Assembly (NCBI GenBank): GCA_024036415.1
Contig: JAMWET010001336.1
Location: forward strand, 173,501 to 237,500
Source of the DNA: Prochilodus magdalenae
Taxonomy: Eukaryota; Chordata; Actinopteri; Characiformes; Prochilodontidae
Direction: 5' to 3'
Length of the DNA: 64,000 nt
In this document: piece by piece, positions 9,491 through 19,169 of the stretch
Layout: every line of letters begins with the position of its first letter
Numbering within the stretch: position 1 is the stretch's first letter
The notes under the pieces: model-generated
What the model was told of the DNA's origin: nothing
Databases searched by the model: none
Seen by the model: the letters and a program-made list of their open reading frames with translations, nothing else
Position numbers and translations under genes: made by a program

Positions 9491-10380
9491 TTCCTAATAC
9501 ACTGCGTTTTGAAAACTAGATTGAATTGAGCTGTTGAAGCGAATAAACCTTGAGAGCTCCATGTTGCTCCGATAGGCCACTTTCTTGCGTTTGGGATGTC
9601 TGAACTCATCTAGCGTTCTCTTCCTTTGCACCGGGCTACATACACCCTTGACACTATAGCCCACTGCTTGAATCCCCCGGGTCATGTTTTTCACTGGTGT
9701 GGGTGAATGAAACACTTCTGATATCGATTAATATAAACATAAACAAGCTGCCCGAGACATACCCTGACCATGCAGGACCTGCACACAAAATTCCACTTCC
9801 TCTCCGTCGTCCTCCACAACTGAAGGTCTCTTGCCAAATGTGCGGAGTAACAGCTATGAGTGGGAGGGACCAGATTTGCTTGTGTGAGGACCTGGGCATG
9901 GAAGTGCTAGTTGTTTTCTGCAGGGAGTGGAACTTTCTGCAGTCCAGAATTCCTCCGCTTAACAGTCACAGGGTCTTTGAGAAGGAGACAACAAATTTCA
10001 GCTCGGAAATAATTAGTGTTAGGGGTCACGTATCCCCCTTGGAAATGGTCTAACAATGTGCTCTGGGAATAAAAACACGTTCTAGAATAACAAGAGAACT
10101 CACTGATGCCCATTTTCCCAGGGTAAGACAAATCCTATCTGTCCTGGTTCCTTAACAGAGCGGATTTCAAATGCAAATGAGTTCCTGCTTTGTGATGCGC
10201 AGCTATACTGTTATTCAATTTATATGAATACCGTGGCAACGTTTTCTTATTCAGTTCTTCTTCCTCTTCTTCCTCTTGGTACAGCTAACTTTTGCCCACT
10301 AACTACAGCTATAGTTTGAGACATCTGGACCATTCCAGCTGTGTTCGGTATGATCAGGAACGCTGTGCTTGTATATATAT
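9491..10380. other. No gene recognised
   Basis: Unassigned sequence. ORFs of 73-118 codons overlap on both strands around 9500-10130 without familiar motifs. A TTC/CTT-rich run lies at 10253-10280 and a short TATATA run at about 10372-10382, abutting the next element. Confidence 0.35.
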
Positions 10381-10383
10381 ATA

Positions 10384-10913
10384 CAGGGGTTGGACAATGA
10401 AACTGAAACACCTGGTTTTAGACCACAATCATTTATTAGTATGGTGTAGGGCCTCCTTTTGCGACCAATACAGCGTCAGTTGGTCTTGGGAATGACATAT
10501 ACTGCGTCCTGCACAGTGGTCAGAGGGAGTTTAAGCCATTCTTCTTGCAGGATAGTGGCCAGGTCACTACGTGATGCTGGTGGAGGTTTGTCCTTCTTGG
10601 TGGTATGCTGACATTACCCTGGATACCGTGGCTCTTGATACATCACAAAGACTTGCTGTCTTGGTCACAGATGCTCCAGCAAGACGTGCACCAACAGTGT
10701 GTCCTCTTTTGAACTCTGGTATGTCCCATAATGCTGTGTGCATTGCAGTATTTTGAGCAGCACTGTGCTCTTACCTGCTAACTGAACCTTCACACTCTGC
10801 TCTTACTGGTGCAATGTGCAGTTAATGAAGATTGGCCACCAGGCTGGTCCAATTTAGCCATGAGACCCCCACACTAAAATGACAGGTGTTTCAGTTTCAT
10901 TGTCCAACCCCTG
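10384..10913 (-). mobile_element. Non-autonomous Tc1 element with perfect 31-bp TIRs and TA target site
   Basis: The left end (10384-10414) is CAGGGGTTGGACAATGAAAC followed by TGAAACACCTG. The right end (10883-10913) is its exact reverse complement. Each end is flanked by TA (10382-10383 and 10914-10915), the Tc1/mariner target duplication. The 530-bp interior is the 5' and 3' ends of a transposase gene on the minus strand with the middle missing. Perfect TIRs and TA flanks suggest a fairly recent insertion. The transposase that mobilised it must be encoded elsewhere. Confidence 0.92.
10567..10743 (-). pseudogene. Tc1 transposase N-terminal HTH fragment, 58 codons
   Basis: Reading the minus strand from ATG at 10743 gives MHTALWDIPEFKRG, then VGARLAGASVTKTASLCDVS, then RATVSRVMSAYHQEG, with a stop at 10567-10569. 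The stretch GARLAGASVTKTA..CDVSRATVSRV is the helix-turn-helix DNA-binding motif of Tc1-class transposases, which contacts the TIR. After the stop, the minus-strand reading DLATILQEEWLKLPLTTVQD (about 10566-10507) matches the family's C-terminal end, so the catalytic core has been deleted. A full transposase is about 340 residues. If translated, it could at most bind ends without cutting. Confidence 0.75.
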
Positions 10914-10915
10914 TA

Positions 10916-10948
10916 CAGTATATATATATATATTTTTTTTTTTTTATT
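10916..10948. repeat. (TA)n and T-run
   Basis: A TATATATATA run is followed by about 13 thymines, directly right of the Tc1 element. Confidence 0.8.
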
Positions 10949-11019
10949 CATGTGGTTTTCCGAAAAATTCCCAAAAAATGACAAAAAATTCCAGATTTTT
11001 TCCCACCGAGAATAAATAT

Positions 11020-11990
11020 CCCAGACAATAGCACTCCCACCTCCTGTACTTCCGCTTGACTGACAGACACGGTATTACATACACCGTCTCAGGCAGACCC
11101 CCCGAGTACAAATCACTGTTGTCCTGACCCGCACTCGCCTGTTTGTCTTTTTTCCCTACCCCTCATTCCTTCCGTCCAGAAAGTCTTTTTCCTCTGAAGC
11201 TATAAGATTCCATCCTATACACTGATTCCACGTAGCAATGGATTTCTGCAGAATTTTCCCAAATAGGGATGAAAGGAATGGCAAAGTACTCGCCCATTTA
11301 CTGTACTTTAGCTCCACTGATAGACACCGCTTTACATATGCTATCTTAGGGCAGACCCCCTAGTGGAAATCCAATGTTGGACCAACCCACACTCATCCGC
11401 TTGTCTCTCTTTTCCGATCCCTCATTTCTTCCATTGAGTCCCATTGATGTTTCCCCAAACCACATGTACTCACTCAGAGCAGATCCCCAAACCCTAATCC
11501 ACAGCCACACTGACCCACACTCCTCTATATCATCCCTTATTACTCTAAAAGAATCCCATTCATTTTTAGCAGCCCTTAGCAACAACCTAGCAACAAGCTT
11601 GAGCTGCGAACCGTTCAGTGCATGAATGGATTCCATGTAGCAACAGATTTTTGCAGAACATTAAAACCGTGCATCTACTTTCCTTCTGCTCAACTAACAA
11701 ACTCAGGGCCCCCAAACACGAACTCAGTGCTGGGTCGACCTGCACTTATCCGTTTGTCTTTTCCTCCTTCACTTGTTTTTCCCATAGAATCCCATTTATT
11801 TCCAGCCCTACCCAAACCCTACTGTACTGCATGTACTCAACTCCATAATCCACAGCCATATTGACCCACACTCCTCTACATTTCAGTTGCTCATCTGTCA
11901 TTCCTCCACAGGAGGCAAGCACAGCCTAGCAACTGCCTAGCAGGAAATGGGAACCATTTACATGCACAACCATTCGGTGCTTTCTTTAAA
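11020..11990. repeat. Three or more diverged copies of a ~250-350 bp repeat
   Basis: Recurring landmarks are CACTCNTCCGNTTGTCTNTT (near 11120, 11390 and 11740), ATTCCATGTAGCAACAGATT-like stretches (about 11225 and 11630), and CCACAGCCACACTGACCCAC / CCACAGCCATATTGACCCAC (about 11500 and 11840). A further fragment lies at 17770-17880 (CCACAGATCCCCAAACTCCA, CACTCCTCTATGTGCC, CAGTGGGAACCATTTA). Copies are well diverged and share no open frame, so this is an old tandem or clustered dispersed repeat. Confidence 0.55.
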
Positions 11991-12827
11991 TAACTGAAGG
12001 AACTTTGCCTGAGACTTCTGTTCCCAGGTTCCCAGATTCTCAGACGCTCCAGTCCATCAGTTGGTCAATGTAAGCAAACTGCTTTGCAATGAAGGCTAGG
12101 TCAGCCCTCCTGGTCTAAAAAAAAATCTCTCCTGCTGCGTATTCAATTTGCCTCTTATTCCAAACTGGACTTTGGGAATACATAACTATTGCTTAATCTT
12201 GGAATACATCACTTAATCCACTCCGGGATACATCCCATTGCCTTCCGGGCCTTCCCTCATGCCACGTATTTGTATCTTTGATGACCTCTACCCATGTTCT
12301 AGATCCTCAGATAGTCCTCAGTCTGTTTCCCCTTTCTCAGGACATATGCTAGAGACCTCTCCACCCTTTCACCTCGCTCCTCTGCTGTTCCGGTTCGTTG
12401 TTCGAAGTCGTCCCGTCTATTTTTAAGCTCCTCCGCTGCATTGTTTATTCGTTCGGCCGCTTCTTCAATTCACTGTAAGCGTAATCTCGCCACAGTGCCT
12501 TTATCTTGACTAACTCCTCCACCGGTTTCAGCCAAGCTAGCGATTGCAGCACCTGCTTCCGTACCCTCTTCCTTTTTTCTGCTCATTCCAAAAGTCTTTT
12601 CATCAGCATATGAATTCCGCTGTGTGTCTTCATGGCTTGTTATCTGGGATATAAGGGGGCTGTCACCGACTTGGGTGGGAGCTTGATCAAAACACTGGAA
12701 CTTTCCTCTTTGCCTCACTGTAAGTCTTCTGTTGTGCTATTTTGTAAGACTGCCCAACACTGAAAGCCCTGACACTGTGTACATGAAGGATCAACTTCCA
12801 TAGAGGAGCAATAAGAGCATATCAATA
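11991..12827. other. No gene recognised
   Basis: Mixed pyrimidine-rich sequence. The minus-strand ORF 12470-12718 (82 codons) and its neighbour 12715-12900 show no known motif. Confidence 0.35.
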
Positions 12828-13460
12828 GAGCAGCTGCACCCAGAAGGAGGTGTGGGAGTGCGGTGGTATTGGGAATGAAGATAAAGGTGACCAGGATCAA
12901 TAACTGATGATGAATTTAGACTGATATGATCAATATTTATTGAGCTACACATACAGAAGTCTGTCTCTCAGTATGGCGTCGGGCCGCCGTATTTGCTAAC
13001 CCAACACGCCAGTTGTCTCGGTATGGAGCTGTAGAGGTTCCTAATGGAGTCCTGTGATAATCCATCCCATGCAGCTTGAACATCCTCACACAGTTCCTGC
13101 AGATGGTGCGGTAGGGGTGGAGGTGGAGGGACACCAGGCCTTCTGGACGTGTGACAACAAACCGTTCATCTCGGTGCTGACCACGGTGCCTCCACACACG
13201 GATTCGTTGGGCGTCTCCACCAAGACTAAAGCGGGACTCGTCACTGAAGATGACCCGCTGCCATTCTGAGTCACTCCATGACAGTCTGGTACGACACCAC
13301 TGCAGTCTTTGGTGACGGTGGCGTGGTGTTAAGGACAGTCGTGGTAACGGCCTGTGTGCATGTAGTCCTGCGTGGTGCAGCCGTCTGCCGATGGTTCAAC
13401 AGGATGACTCATGGAGGACACCACTGCTCGCTGAATGTCTGCAGTTGAGTCTGTCTGCAA
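12828..13460 (-). mobile_element. Internally deleted Tc1/mariner-like element, copy 2 (inverted)
   Basis: This is the reverse-complement counterpart of 7925-8560, and similarity includes the right flank with GCACCCAGAAGGAGGTGTGG. The minus strand carries the same fused transposase remnant (VWRHRGQHRDERF, then HTERQTSVCVAQ in the other frame). Copies 1 and 2 form an inverted pair separated by about 4.3 kb. Confidence 0.75.
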
Positions 13461-14521
13461 AGCAGAGCAGTAAACTAGACTCATGTGCATATCCCACAAC
13501 CTTTTAGCATTTTTGCAACATTTGCATTTTTGTCTGTACTTCTCACCTCCATTGTTGCTTCATCTTTGATTGCATCCATCTGGGATGAGATTGAGGATAG
13601 CAATCATCTTCCTACACACCCTACTCTTATTTCTTAGTAATTGCATATTTACACATGAGTAGTTACATAGCTACGACGCTACATCTGTCTAACTCTCCGC
13701 ATCATCAAGTTTGGGCCTGCTCCTTTGAGTTTTCCATGGACTGGGATATAAATCTGACCCAAATTGGTCCAAAATGTAAAAAGTTTCTGCCCAGCAAGAC
13801 TGCATGCATCATAAAACATGGCCTCAGTTATGAAAACCAGCAGGAGACGGAATGGAAATATAGATCCCTCACTTTCGACGGAATATATTATTCAAAGATG
13901 TAAGACGAGGTGTTTCAAAGCACCTACACATACGAGGGACCTGGGAGGGTTTAAAAGATTCACAGGTTGGCGAGAGGGGTTTTATTGAGAGCAGGTGATG
14001 ACACGGCTGAGTTTGATTGAGAGTGAGTAATTGTGCTTGTCAGGCCTGTCCTCGATAAAGGCCATGCTTAAAAAAAACAAGCCCGATTTTGACTGGCACC
14101 CTAATCGTAATCGGCTGTACCAAGCCCGAGAAAACCCGTAGCAGCTTTGTTTCATCGGAGAATGCCCATTAAAACTCCGGGCCATACATGTTTTGGCCAC
14201 AAAGACGTTTCGTTTTTTGGAAAATATGATATATTTCGTCCATTATCTCCATTTTTGTCATTTGTTGGCATAATTTGAAAACTCCAGTTACCCATTGCGC
14301 ATTGTGTTCAAGTTTCGTGATGAATGGACCGACGGAACAGCCTTAAATTACTCAGGGAGGAAAACTTTTTCCATTATCGTCCATTTCCAAGTCAAGAAGG
14401 CTTTTGGCTTCTCCCGCAGCGTGTCTGATTCCGAGCAATATGGTCATAACTGTTTACAGTATGGTTCTGTGTATGTACACCGTGTTGCCAAAAGTATTCA
14501 CTCGTCTGCCTCCACATGCAG
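13461..14521. other. Mostly unassigned; weak MITE-like patch at ~14300-14400
   Basis: No supported gene. Around 14320 the stretch GATGAATGGACCGACGGAAC resembles the interior of the MITE at 31101-31345 (GAAGAATGGACCAACAGAAA), so part of the region is likely an older relative. Confidence 0.4.
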
Positions 14522-14760
14522 TCGTGGGCTGGAGGTTAGGGAACCAGCCTTGTGACCGGAGGGTTGCCGGTTTGATTCCCTGAACTGACAGTAACGACTG
14601 AGGTGCCCTTGAGCAAGGCACCTAACCCCCAACTGCTCCCCGGGCGCCGTGGATAGGGCTGCCCACTGCTCCGGGTAAGTGTGCTCACTGCCCCCTAGTG
14701 TGTGTGTTCACTAGTGAGTGTGGGTGTTTCACTTCACGGATGGCACAAAATGGTATCTTA
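14522..14760 (+). mobile_element. SINE, second family, near-complete copy
   Basis: Contains GGTTAGGGAACCAGCCTTGT, the B-box-like GCCGGTTTGATTCCC, CCCTTGAGCAAGGCACCTAA, CCGGGCGCCGTGGATAGGGC, TGCTCACTGCCCCCTAGTGT and GTTTCACTTCACGGATGG, all in the order seen at 9207-9490. Confidence 0.75.
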
Positions 14761-15054
14761 TACGCATATGAATTTGAGTGACATCCCATTCTTAATCCAT
14801 AGGGTTTAAGATGAGTTCAGATCACCCTTTACAGCTACAACAGCTCAACTCTTCTGGGAAGGTTTTCCACTAGGAATATTTAGGAATATTATAAAATTTT
14901 GGTGGCACGGCTGGCGGTGTGGACCCAAGCGCAGGGTAGGAACCCGATTGCGGTGATGTAAAGTTTTAAATTGCAAATAACTAAACAAGCTTCCTGGATG
15001 TGGATGCACGTGAAACTATGCGTGCAGGGAGTGAACTGTTTGTGGAAACGTGTT
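14761..15054. other. No gene recognised
   Basis: Unassigned sequence. A tandem TAGGAATATT occurs twice at about 14871-14890. Confidence 0.3.
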
Positions 15055-15140
15055 TAAGTGTTGGGGTCTAGGCGGGATCGAATCCCCGACCTCCGGAGAG
15101 ATAACCCCACATGCTACCACTGTGCTACATGGCAGTACAC
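15055..15140 (-). mobile_element. tRNA-like SINE head or tRNA pseudogene
   Basis: On the minus strand the sequence reads TGTAGCACAGTGGTAGCATG (A-box-like) and GGGGATTCGATCCCGCC (B-box-like), spaced as in a tRNA. The T-stem and D-stem do not pair properly by hand, so a functional tRNA is unlikely. A SINE head or pseudogene fits better. Confidence 0.45.
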
Positions 15141-15659
15141 TTGAAGTGAGTCAGGAGGGGTTTTGTGAGGGAGAGGGAGAAATGGCGGGAAAAGTAAACA
15201 AAGGAGACGCCAGAGACGGCACACTGAACCGGAAGGGGAAGCTCATTAAAGAACAGAAACGAACAGGGGGGGGGGTTAACAGAAAGGGGATTATGGGGGT
15301 CTCTGCGTCTTGTCTTTGGCGCAGAGTGACCCACGCTCTCTACTCTGTTTATGTAGTTATTTATTTATTTAATTTTCTAAGCACTTGTTGCTTTTTGTTT
15401 CTTTTGCTTTTTCTCTCTGCTTTTCTCTTCTTCTTTTTCTCTCTTTTTCTCTGGCTGTACCGTACCGTCTACCCCTCTACAAAGGTGTAGCGGCGACTGT
15501 TGTTTGATGGGGGCTTATATGGCCGGTGCCTCAGGTGCAGCTTGTTGGCTTGATCAGCCTGGGGCATTCTGGGGACTGGAGTTCCAGGCTGTAGTCCCTC
15601 CCAGATCGGCGCTGCTGCTGCTGCCCTCTGCTGGCTGCAGGTGGCACAGCCCAGACCCT
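15141..15659. other. No gene recognised; pyrimidine-rich segment
   Basis: A plus-strand ORF (15050-15490) ends in a run of Phe, Leu and Ser codons that comes from the CTTT-rich tract at about 15385-15460. I do not regard it as a gene. Confidence 0.35.
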
Positions 15660-16250
15660 TACATTAGGAATGTGTTTCTAGAAGCACATTGGTGAGGTCA
15701 GTCACTGATGTTGGACGAGAAGGCCTGGCTCTCAGTCTCCGCTCTAATTCATCCCAAAGGTGTTCTATCGGGTGGAGGTCAGGACTCTGTGCAGGCCAGT
15801 CCAGTTCCTCCACACCAGACTCGCTCATCCATGTCTTTATGGAGCTTGTCTTGTGCACTGGTGTGCGGTCATGTTGGAACAGGAAGGGGCCGTCCCCAAA
15901 TTATCCCCACAAAGTTGGGAGAGTGGAATGGTGCAGGGTCTCTTGGTCTGCTGAAGCATTAGGAGTTCCTCTCACTGGAACTAAGGGGCAGAGCCCAACT
16001 CCTGAACACCACCCCCACACCATAAACCCCCTCCACCAAACTTTACACTCGGCACAGTGCAGTCAAGTATCGTTCACCTGGCAACCACCAAACCCAGACT
16101 CGCCCATCGGATTACCAGGTGGGGAAGCATGATTGGTCACTCCAGAGAACACGTCTCCACTGCTCTAGAGTCCAATGGCCGGCACTTTACACCACTGAAT
16201 TTGAGGCTTTGCATTGCGCTTGGTGATGTAAGGCTTGGATGCAGCTGCTC
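15660..16250 (-). mobile_element. Tc1/mariner-like element body (same family as 28290-29166)
   Basis: The stretch shares an ordered series of blocks with 28290-29166, including GTCAGGACTCTGTGCAGGCC, CTCCACACCAGACT, CCCTCCACCAAACTTTACAC and CCAGAGAACACGTCTCCACT followed by CTCTAGAGTCCA. The left end carries a transposase C-terminus on the minus strand. The right side breaks off at CAGCTGCTCGGTC and joins a different transposon at about 16250, so this is a mosaic. Confidence 0.65.
15664..15858 (-). pseudogene. Tc1 transposase C-terminal fragment
   Basis: The 64-codon minus frame reads SIKTWMSESGVEELDWPAQS, PDLHPIEHLWDELERRLRAR and PSRPTSVTDLTNVLLE. SPDLHPIEHLWDEL is the classic Tc1 motif with the third catalytic acidic residue (the E of PIE). 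The fragment lacks the DNA-binding domain and the first two catalytic aspartates, and it ends before the usual C-terminus. Confidence 0.8.
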
Positions 16251-16810
16251 GGTCTCGTTCCATGTGTGGAAAATGGCTCCAGAGCAGACGTTAATGATTG
16301 GCTAAAAGGAGGGACTGCATGTGGGCGTGACCAAAGACCATAGTGTGAAGGAAGTAGCTGAATCTGCAGGTGTATGGAAGCGTACGGTCATACGGGTCTA
16401 CCAGCAGTGGTTAAAATCCCAGTTTACTGGGAATTCACCTCGGAATTGTGCCAGGGAAGGCATCCACCAAATCTGGACTACCTGACCAGTTCTTTGATGC
16501 AGGAGTGTTTGAACATTTACAGCTTTTAGATGACCCTCTTATCCAGAGCGACTTACAAGGTTATTCATATTACAGTTGGGCCAATGTAGCGTTGGGAGTC
16601 TTGCCCAAGGACTCTTATTCGTGTAGCACAGCATAGTCACCCGGACCGGAATTCGAACCCCAGCCTCCCACATGTAGTGGTGACTCCCCGGTGGATAGTG
16701 GTGTTATCCGCTGAGCTACACCAACCACTGACCATTGGTGAGCCTACATCCAGAAACGTATTCAGCCCACGCCAAATGCAATCACAGCTGCAGTGGTGCT
16801 CATGAAGGGA
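16251..16810 (+). mobile_element. Tc1-like element fragment split by a SINE
   Basis: Contains TCCATGTGTGGAAAATGGCT, AGACCATAGTGTGAAGGAAG and TAGCTGAATCTGCAGGTGTA, shared with 22217-22578, 26124-26560 and 59650-60130. The plus frame reads DHSVKEVAESAGVWKR, which looks like a helix-turn-helix of a transposase N-terminus. The element is interrupted at about 16506-16735 by a minus-strand SINE. Its continuation GAGCCTACATCCAGAAACGT matches GTGGCTACATCCAGAACCCT at about 26501. Confidence 0.65.
16506..16735 (-). mobile_element. tRNA-derived SINE nested in a Tc1-like fragment
   Basis: On the minus strand it starts GGTTGGTGTAGCTCAGCGGA and has GGTTCGAATTCC as B box. The tail appears on the plus strand as CTCTTATCCAGAGCGACTTA. 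Flanking sequence is continuous with the transposon on both sides; short AACATT / ACCATT flanks may be a diverged target duplication. Confidence 0.8.
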
Positions 16811-16859
16811 TTGGACGCTGTTAGGCACGTTTCAGTCACAGGGGATTACGGGCTCTTAA

Positions 16860-17080
16860 CTGTATATGGTATATAGTCAGAACTTTGTTGTTCCGCAGCC
16901 AAAAAAAGTGTTGACGAAGTCGAAACTATTTATTTTGCATTCTTCAAAGTAACCCCACCCGGGCCTTGATGCAGCTTCTTGGCATTCTCTCCAGCATCTT
17001 TATGAGGAGCCACCTGGGATGTTTCCTCCAACAGAAGAAGCTGCACATATGCTGAGCACTTGTTGGCTGCTGTAAGCTAA
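16860..17080 (-). mobile_element. Tc1-like transposon end fragment
   Basis: The stretch from TCTTGGCATTCTCTCCAGCA to CATATGCTGAGCACTTGTTG matches in pattern a widespread teleost Tc1-like element. The minus strand gives SAQHMCSFF and then RWLLIKMLERMPRSC, like the transposase end 'P.W...mlERMPRvck'. No intact ORF. Confidence 0.5.
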
Positions 17081-17519
17081 TTGTTTGTGAGGAGGCTTTT
17101 CAAAAGATATTTTTTTACACGTACAAATTTAGTTTTGAAAATGAACTCATACAAACACATCCACAGCCTGCTTCGCCGCTTGGATTTGTCCTAGGAACAG
17201 AATAAGGCTTTATTGCTTTTTTGGCAAAGCTTAAAATGTAGTTTCCAATTGTTTGGTAGGTTCGGTTCTGCCTGTGGGTTCTATTTGTTCTTCAGTAGCA
17301 CCAATGGAATGGATTTTAATGGAACTGCTCATTGTACAGTTCCCGTCTCATTGCTCGCTAGCATCTCTCTCAGAACACTGGACAATAGACCAGTAGGTTG
17401 TATTTGAATATGCAGGTGATGGAGATCCAAGCCAACTTCCATACCACCAGCAGAGTGGCCACTAGGGGGCGTGTAGCATGAGGCTACAATGATGATCAAC
17501 ATTTACGGAGTCAGGCAAG
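17081..17519. other. No gene recognised
   Basis: Unassigned; the small ORF 17213-17407 has no known motif. Confidence 0.3.
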
Positions 17520-17575
17520 TTTTGTTCGGACCAGTTTATTAGAAACACCATTATTAGTGATAACACAATGTGCAA
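17520..17575 (+). repeat. TTTATTAGAAACACC repeat fragment
   Basis: CAGTTTATTAGAAACACCAT resembles the core of the satellites at 19170-20590 and 50310-52440 (CCACTTTATTGGAAACACC). Confidence 0.45.
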
Positions 17576-17769
17576 CATGATGGTGATCTGGTGTAGTCTT
17601 CTTCTTCCTCGTCTTCTCCTTTTATGTCTTCTTCCTGGTCCCTTCGTCCACTAACTAGTCTCGTGGTTTCTGAGATATCGACACCCTTCCCACCCTGGAA
17701 GGTTCAGCCTGTTCAGCCTGACTGGGAATACTGTGCTTTAATGTTAGTTCAACTAACATTACTACCGTT

Positions 17770-17880
17770 ACCATTACCCCACAGATCCCCAAACTCCATA
17801 CCGACATGCACTCCTCTATGTGCCGTCCATTCATCCCTCATTCCCCCCATAGCAACCACAGCCTATTAGACAGTGGGAAC
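17770..17880 (+). repeat. Fragment of the repeat at 11020-11990
   Basis: Shares CCACAGATCCCCAAAC, CACTCCTCTATGTGCC and CAGTGGGAACCATTTA landmarks with that cluster. The following SINE starts at its edge. Confidence 0.5.
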
Positions 17881-18063
17881 CATTTAGCTGACGATCTTAT
17901 CCAGAACGACTTACAAGGTTACTCATATTACAGGTAGGCCAACATAGTGTTTGGAGTCTTGCCCAAGGACTCTTATTGGTGTAGCCCAGCGTAGTCACCC
18001 AGACCATAGTAACCCAGACTCCCTGCTGGGTGGTGGTCTAATCCGCTGAGCCACACCAACCAC
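17880..18063 (-). mobile_element. tRNA-derived SINE with degraded B box
   Basis: Same family as 6137-6352: tail TTAGCTGACGATCTTATCCA on the plus strand and head GGTTGGTGTGGCTCAGCGGA on the minus strand. The B box region is mutated and shortened (CCAGACCATAGTAACCC), so it is an older copy. Confidence 0.75.
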
Positions 18064-18487
18064 CACAGGCTGAGCAACCATTCCAGGTTTTCCTCAGGAA
18101 ATGCATTGTCCCAGTTACTAGATCCTAATCAGGTGCCCTTTGTAGGTGTGCCAACAGTGGTCCTGTGGTGGTCCTTTTCATCGCTTTGTCGTGACCTACT
18201 GACTCTAAGTGACCAAGCCAGACATCAAAATGAAACACCACTGCTCCTATAAAATAAACTGTCTGGTTCTAGATTAGAGAGAAATGGCTCCAGGCTTTAT
18301 TCTCAGGTGTGGGCTGAAGAGCGTTCTCCTGGGTGGGCTGAATTCGATGGCAGCCATAGTGTACAGAGCTTCCACACGTATACAGTGTTCAGGAGGTGAT
18401 GTAACGCATCCCTGTCTCTGTTATACATGCCCAAACTACAAGTTGTTCCCCTTATCTCAGGGTTCCCTCCAGAGAAACATATATAGA
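18064..18487. other. No gene recognised
   Basis: Unassigned sequence with no recognisable gene or repeat. Confidence 0.3.
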
Positions 18488-19165
18488 ACTGTCACGTCCG
18501 CAAGTCTGCCCGACTCCGCTGCTCCTCAAAACTCCAGCTCCCGGAGTGCACAGCCCGGTGACGTCACACCCATACGCTCACGCTCCGCAACTCCTATTCG
18601 CTCCACCTCTCCTACTCGCTCCACCTCTCCTATTCGCTCCACCTCTCCTATTCGCTCCACCTCTCCTATTGACTCCACCTCTCCTTTCTACTGATTACAC
18701 CAGCTCCCCACGCTTTACGTAACACGCTTTACGCCACGCTTTACGTAACTGAGCGTTCCCTACTCTTTCTGGATCAAACTGTTTCCGACCTGGTTTGTTC
18801 TCTAGACTTCGTCTTTCTAGCCTTACCCTCTAACTTGTCTCTGCCTGTCTCCTGCTGTTGTCCCTGGTTCTCGACTCTGCTGCGATTTTCTTTGACTCCA
18901 GTTCTCGCTCTTCCCTTCTAACCTTGTCCACTTCTCTTCCTGGTTTCCTGGTTTCGACCCTTGCCTGCCCTTTCGTGTCATGCCCCGGTCCGGCCCCCTG
19001 TTACTGCTGAACCGTTTTCGGCTGTCTCTTGGCTCCGCTAGTGTCACATCTGGCTCTTTGGTCGTGCCAAGAACCTATGTCTTCAACCAGAAGGCCTGTA
19101 CGACCCCTAACTGCTCAAACTGTCCCCCCCATCCTAAAGTCTTGAAAGTCTTGACGGGGGGCTAG
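18488..19165 (+). mobile_element. Possible LTR-type or other retroelement fragment
   Basis: The segment starts TGTCACGTCCGCAAGTCTGC and runs into long C/T-rich, CTG-rich sequence (TGTCTCTGCCTGTCTCCTGC, GGTTTCGACCCTTGCCTGCC). This composition and the TGTCAC start are, in my experience, common at the edges of fish LTR elements. I see no second LTR, primer-binding site or polymerase coding region, so the call is tentative. Confidence 0.3.
18590..18692 (+). repeat. 18-bp minisatellite, ~5.5 copies
   Basis: The unit CTCCTATTCGCTCCACCT repeats with few changes. Read in one frame it gives SPIRST repeats. It sits inside the GC-rich segment above. Confidence 0.85.
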
Positions 19166-19169
19166 TACA

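Noticed and set aside
15055..15140. Functional tRNA on the minus strand
   Set aside because: T-stem and D-stem do not pair by hand; recorded as a SINE head or pseudogene instead.
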